Below, in pieces: positions 5,490 to 7,365 of a stretch of 7,365 nt of DNA (position 1 is its first letter; each line of letters begins with the position of its first letter). Below the pieces are notes generated by a model. It saw nothing but the letters and a program-made list of their open reading frames with translations. It searched no databases and was not told where the DNA came from. Origin of the DNA: a bacterium (GTDB lineage: Archaea > Thermoproteota > Nitrososphaeria > Nitrososphaerales > Nitrososphaeraceae); contig JACMIO010000009.1 of NCBI GenBank assembly GCA_014381105.1, forward strand, positions 1 to 7,365. The letters are read 5' to 3'. The position numbers were made by a program, and so were the translations under genes.

Positions 5490-5863
5490 TTCTTGTCTTT
5501 GATGCTAGATAATGCTCCAACTACCTGGTCGATTATATGTTGACCTTCTCCTGCATCAATTATGGTTGCAGCAGCAGAGCCGACTTCAATTCCCAGAGAT
5601 TCGCCTAATTGCTGTTTGCTAGGTACAAAAATATACGGAGTGTTCCTCTCATCGCATATTATGGGAATATGCGCAACGACTTCTGGAGGTTGAACGTCCT
5701 CAGCTATTACCACTAGTTTGCCAATTCCTCTTTCAATTGCCTTTGTGGTTTCGTTGGTTCCTTTCCTAACACTTCCGCTTTGCTTGGCCACTCTAACAGC
5801 TTCGTAGACGGCATTTACAAGATCTTTTGGAGTCTCAAATTTTACATAAAACGGTTTACTCAT
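5483..5863 (-). CDS. rpl7ae: Ribosomal protein L7Ae (kink-turn RNA-binding protein)
   Basis: L7Ae binds kink-turns in 23S rRNA and, in archaea, also in box C/D and H/ACA guide RNAs and RNase P. From the preferred start it is 126 aa. It shows the RNA-binding GTNETTK (35-41, with N37, E38 and K41), AEDVQPPEVVAHIP (54-67), IICDERNTPYIFV (68-80), LGESLG (86-91) and the IEVGSAAATI loop (92-101), which corresponds to the specificity loop. The frame is open further up, with GTG at 5878 and ATG at 5875. I choose ATG 5863 because it starts MSKPFYVKFETP, as homologues do, and because GGTGAT lies upstream at 5879-5874, overlapping both alternative starts. It heads the L7Ae-S28e-L24e-Ndk-IF5B cluster with its own TATA-like box. 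Its leader can fold into a kink-turn-like element that may be its own binding site. Confidence 0.96.
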   Translation of the reverse strand: MSKPFYVKFETPKDLVNAVYEAVRVAKQSGSVRKGTNETTKAIERGIGKLVVIAEDVQPPEVVAHIPIICDERNTPYIFVPSKQQLGESLGIEVGSAAATIIDAGEGQHIIDQVVGALSSIKDKKE

Positions 5864-5873
5864 TTTGTAATCC

Positions 5874-5879
5874 ATCACC
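5874..5879 (-). promoter_or_regulatory. Ribosome binding site GGTGAT of rpl7ae
   Basis: GGTGAT is complementary to AUCACC near the 16S rRNA 3' end and lies 10 bases before the ATG at 5863. Its position decides the start: choosing GTG 5878 or ATG 5875 would put the ribosome binding site inside the coding region and leave no other upstream. Confidence 0.55.
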
Positions 5880-5892
5880 CATTGGGATCATC
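5875..5892 (-). promoter_or_regulatory. Kink-turn-like hairpin in the rpl7ae leader (candidate L7Ae autoregulatory site)
   Basis: Read as RNA, GAU (5892-5890) would be a three-base bulge. GA (5889-5888) faces GA (5876-5875) as tandem sheared pairs, U5887 faces U5877, and CCC (5886-5884) pairs with GGG (5880-5878) around an AAU loop. AUGAU at 5891-5887 matches the box C core RUGAU. The arrangement bulge, G.A, A.G, U.U, then stem is that of the box C/D kink-turn bound by L7Ae. Most of the Shine-Dalgarno lies in the 3' strand. Weak points are a three-base stem, a three-base loop and no good canonical stem below the bulge. This is an inference. Confidence 0.35.
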
Positions 5893-5919
5893 TTATTCTA
5901 CTGAATAGAAGTCGAGGCG

Positions 5920-5928
5920 TATTAAAAA
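5920..5928 (-). promoter_or_regulatory. TATA box of the ribosomal operon
   Basis: TTTTTAATA on the minus strand is centred near 5924, which predicts transcription starting near 5898 and a leader of about 35 bases before the rpl7ae ATG. It is the only good box in the 66-81 bases between the mutase gene and rpl7ae. Confidence 0.5.
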
Positions 5929-5941
5929 TGTTGCCGAGCAA
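5924..5941 (-). terminator. Possible hairpin plus T-run terminator of the mutase gene
   Basis: Three bases after the mutase stop, TTGC (5941-5938) and GCAA (5934-5931) can pair around TCG, followed two bases later by TTTTT (5928-5924). The shape is that of a weak intrinsic terminator, but the stem has only four base pairs. Its T-run is the same sequence used as the TATA-like box of the next operon. Confidence 0.3.
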
Positions 5942-5944
5942 TTA

Positions 5945-7318
5945 TTAGTTTTCATCCAGACATTCCTTGACAAGTCGCGTGTATTCGTTTACCTTCGAAT
6001 TAATGAGTAGCTCGTCAGTCGATTCACCATAAATTCTGATTAGAGGTTCTGTCCCACTGGGTCTAAGCATCAACCAACTTTCTTCATCAAACCAGATTTT
6101 GACACCATCAAGCGTTTCAATCTTCATTGGGCTGCCGTGATTCTTAGCAGAGTCAACCACTTTTTGAATCAATCCCATTTCAGTGCATTCAAATTTTGAC
6201 TTGTATTGGTAAACCTTGGGAAGAGACGACAGAATTGCTGACAAGCTCTTTTCTTCTGATGCCATTAGATCCAACATCAATGCAGTTGTAAGAGCTCCAT
6301 CCCTTACCTGATTTAGTACTCCGTACATAAAGCCCCCGTTTTCTTCCATTCCAATTATCGCGCCTTGCTTAACCATTTCCCGAGAAACTTCCACACTCCC
6401 AACTTTCGTATGAATAATCTCCGAACCATTGTCTTGTGCAACTTTTGTCAGGATATGAGTAGTGTTTACTGGGCAGACTATTTTCGCTTTTGGATGTTTG
6501 GTCAAGATCAAATATTTTGCCAGTAAGGTTCCAGTTTTGTCTCCCCAAGACACTATTCCTTTTTCGTCACAGAATATGGATCTATCCCCATCGCCGTCAA
6601 AAGCTGCACCAATATCGGAATTTGTTTCCTTTGCAACAAAACTCATTAGACTTAGGTTCGATGGCGTAGGCTCAGAGCCTCTTCCGGGAAAATCTCCATC
6701 TATAGTTCCATTAACAGTTATCACAGTACACCCCAGTTTTTTTGCTAGCAATGGTGCCACTAACGCCTGAACTCCATTACCCAAATCCATAGTCACATTG
6801 AATTTGCGTTTCTTAATTCTGTCTACGTCTACTAGTGCTAAAACATCATCGATATATCTGTCAATAATCATTTCTTCCTTGAAATTTTGTCCCACAATTT
6901 CTGAAGTAATAAATGTTTTATTTTTAAAAATCTGTTCCACAACTGACTCATCCTGTCTTGGTAATTCCACTCCATCATTGGCTATTGGTTTTAGACCGTT
7001 GTATTCCGGAGGATTATGTGACGCAGTAATCATGATGCCGCCATTAAATTCAATCCTTTTAGTTGCGTACTGAAGACAGGGTGTGGGCAAAATACCTGCA
7101 TCTACTGTGTCCAGACCATCGGAATTCAGCGCAGCAGTAACAATATTAAACATAATATTATTTGAATTTCGGCCATCCCTTCCTATCAATATGGGACCTT
7201 TCTTGTAGTATGCCGCAAGAGACCGAGAAATGTTAACCAAGAAATCAAGAGAGAGATCTTTCCCAAAAACTCCTCTAATTCCGTTAGTTCCAAAAAGTGG
7301 CATATTCTTGTTCATCAT
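5945..7318 (-). CDS. glmM: Phosphoglucosamine mutase / phosphomannomutase family (alpha-D-phosphohexomutase)
   Basis: This cytoplasmic enzyme moves a phosphate between O6 and O1 of a hexose phosphate, probably glucosamine or mannose, supplying nucleotide-sugar synthesis for glycans. The 457-aa protein is full length with all four domains. It shows N-terminal FGTNGIRG (9-16), the catalytic TASHNPPEYNG (98-108) with phosphoserine S100, the metal-binding DGDGDR (241-246), the sugar-specificity loop EENGGF (325-330) and the phosphate-binding RPSGTEP (419-425). The EENGG loop and FGTNGIRG start fit the archaeal GlmM/ManB group; which sugar it prefers cannot be decided from sequence here. Two ATGs stand in tandem (7318 and 7315), and either may be used. 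An AT-rich box lies upstream. It is codirectional with the ribosomal operon but apparently separate from it. Confidence 0.93.
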   Translation of the reverse strand: MMNKNMPLFGTNGIRGVFGKDLSLDFLVNISRSLAAYYKKGPILIGRDGRNSNNIMFNIVTAALNSDGLDTVDAGILPTPCLQYATKRIEFNGGIMITASHNPPEYNGLKPIANDGVELPRQDESVVEQIFKNKTFITSEIVGQNFKEEMIIDRYIDDVLALVDVDRIKKRKFNVTMDLGNGVQALVAPLLAKKLGCTVITVNGTIDGDFPGRGSEPTPSNLSLMSFVAKETNSDIGAAFDGDGDRSIFCDEKGIVSWGDKTGTLLAKYLILTKHPKAKIVCPVNTTHILTKVAQDNGSEIIHTKVGSVEVSREMVKQGAIIGMEENGGFMYGVLNQVRDGALTTALMLDLMASEEKSLSAILSSLPKVYQYKSKFECTEMGLIQKVVDSAKNHGSPMKIETLDGVKIWFDEESWLMLRPSGTEPLIRIYGESTDELLINSKVNEYTRLVKECLDEN

Positions 7319-7337
7319 AACTAAACACCAATATATT

Positions 7338-7353
7338 CTAAATAATAGATAAA
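7338..7353 (-). promoter_or_regulatory. Probable TATA region of the mutase gene
   Basis: The minus-strand stretch TTTATCTATTATTTAG holds TATA-like sequence 20-35 bases before the tandem ATGs, consistent with a leaderless or nearly leaderless mRNA. The exact box cannot be chosen, since a further AT-rich AATATATT follows at 7338-7331. No Shine-Dalgarno is seen before the ATGs. Confidence 0.35.
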
Positions 7354-7365
7354 TTTGGTCAGCCA

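Noticed and set aside
4653..5502. Plus-strand ORFs 4653-4880 and 5299-5502
   Set aside because: Antisense to ndk and rps28e, both of which are certain; no recognisable motifs.
5864..5878. Upstream starts GTG 5878 and ATG 5875 for L7Ae
   Set aside because: They overlap the GGTGAT ribosome binding site and would add residues that homologues lack.
6462..7073. Plus-strand ORFs 6462-6770 and 6798-7073
   Set aside because: Antisense to the mutase gene, whose catalytic motifs run through this region.
1..7365. CRISPR array, IS element, tRNA/rRNA, intein or defence system
   Set aside because: No regularly spaced repeats, transposase motifs, tRNA-like folds or intein splice motifs were seen; the window is conserved housekeeping sequence.

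Overview
The window looks archaeal, most likely from a Nitrososphaeria (Thaumarchaeota) lineage. The evidence is the archaeal and eukaryotic-type translation genes (L7Ae, S28e, L24e, aIF5B), archease, an AT-rich sequence with TATA-like boxes 25-30 bases before several start codons (leaderless style), and frequent TTG and GTG starts. The lineage assignment rests on remembered family resemblance, not on a search. No mobile element, CRISPR array, rRNA or tRNA was found.

Layout. Positions 1-136 (minus) hold the N-terminal end of a succinate dehydrogenase/fumarate reductase flavoprotein, cut by the window edge. Divergent from it, 223-555 (plus) encodes an unrecognised 110-aa protein. This converges on hisS (591-1856, minus). 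Across a short divergent promoter region, archease (1930-2358, plus) and then a thioredoxin (2480-2815, plus) follow. The thioredoxin converges on a minus-strand block that fills the rest of the window. In transcription order this block is a phosphoglucosamine/phosphomannomutase (7318-5945), then the tight cluster rpl7ae, rps28e, rpl24e, ndk, aIF5B (5863-2840).

How it works together. The theme is translation and its supply. Ribosomal proteins, NDK (GTP supply) and the GTPase aIF5B (subunit joining) form a classic archaeal operon with gaps of 0-16 bases and recurrent GTGAT-type ribosome binding sites. HisRS charges tRNA-His, and archease activates the RtcB ligase that joins tRNA exons. Thioredoxin, the sugar-phosphate mutase and the flavoprotein are housekeeping genes.

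The gene content is ordinary. The most interesting signal is the rpl7ae leader (about 5875-5892). It can fold so that tandem G.A pairs next to a U.U pair enclose the Shine-Dalgarno sequence, as in the box C/D kink-turn that L7Ae itself binds. This suggests, but does not prove, autogenous control of the operon. The unrecognised 110-aa gene and a possible 12-codon leader ORF overlapping the flavoprotein start are the other points worth checking.
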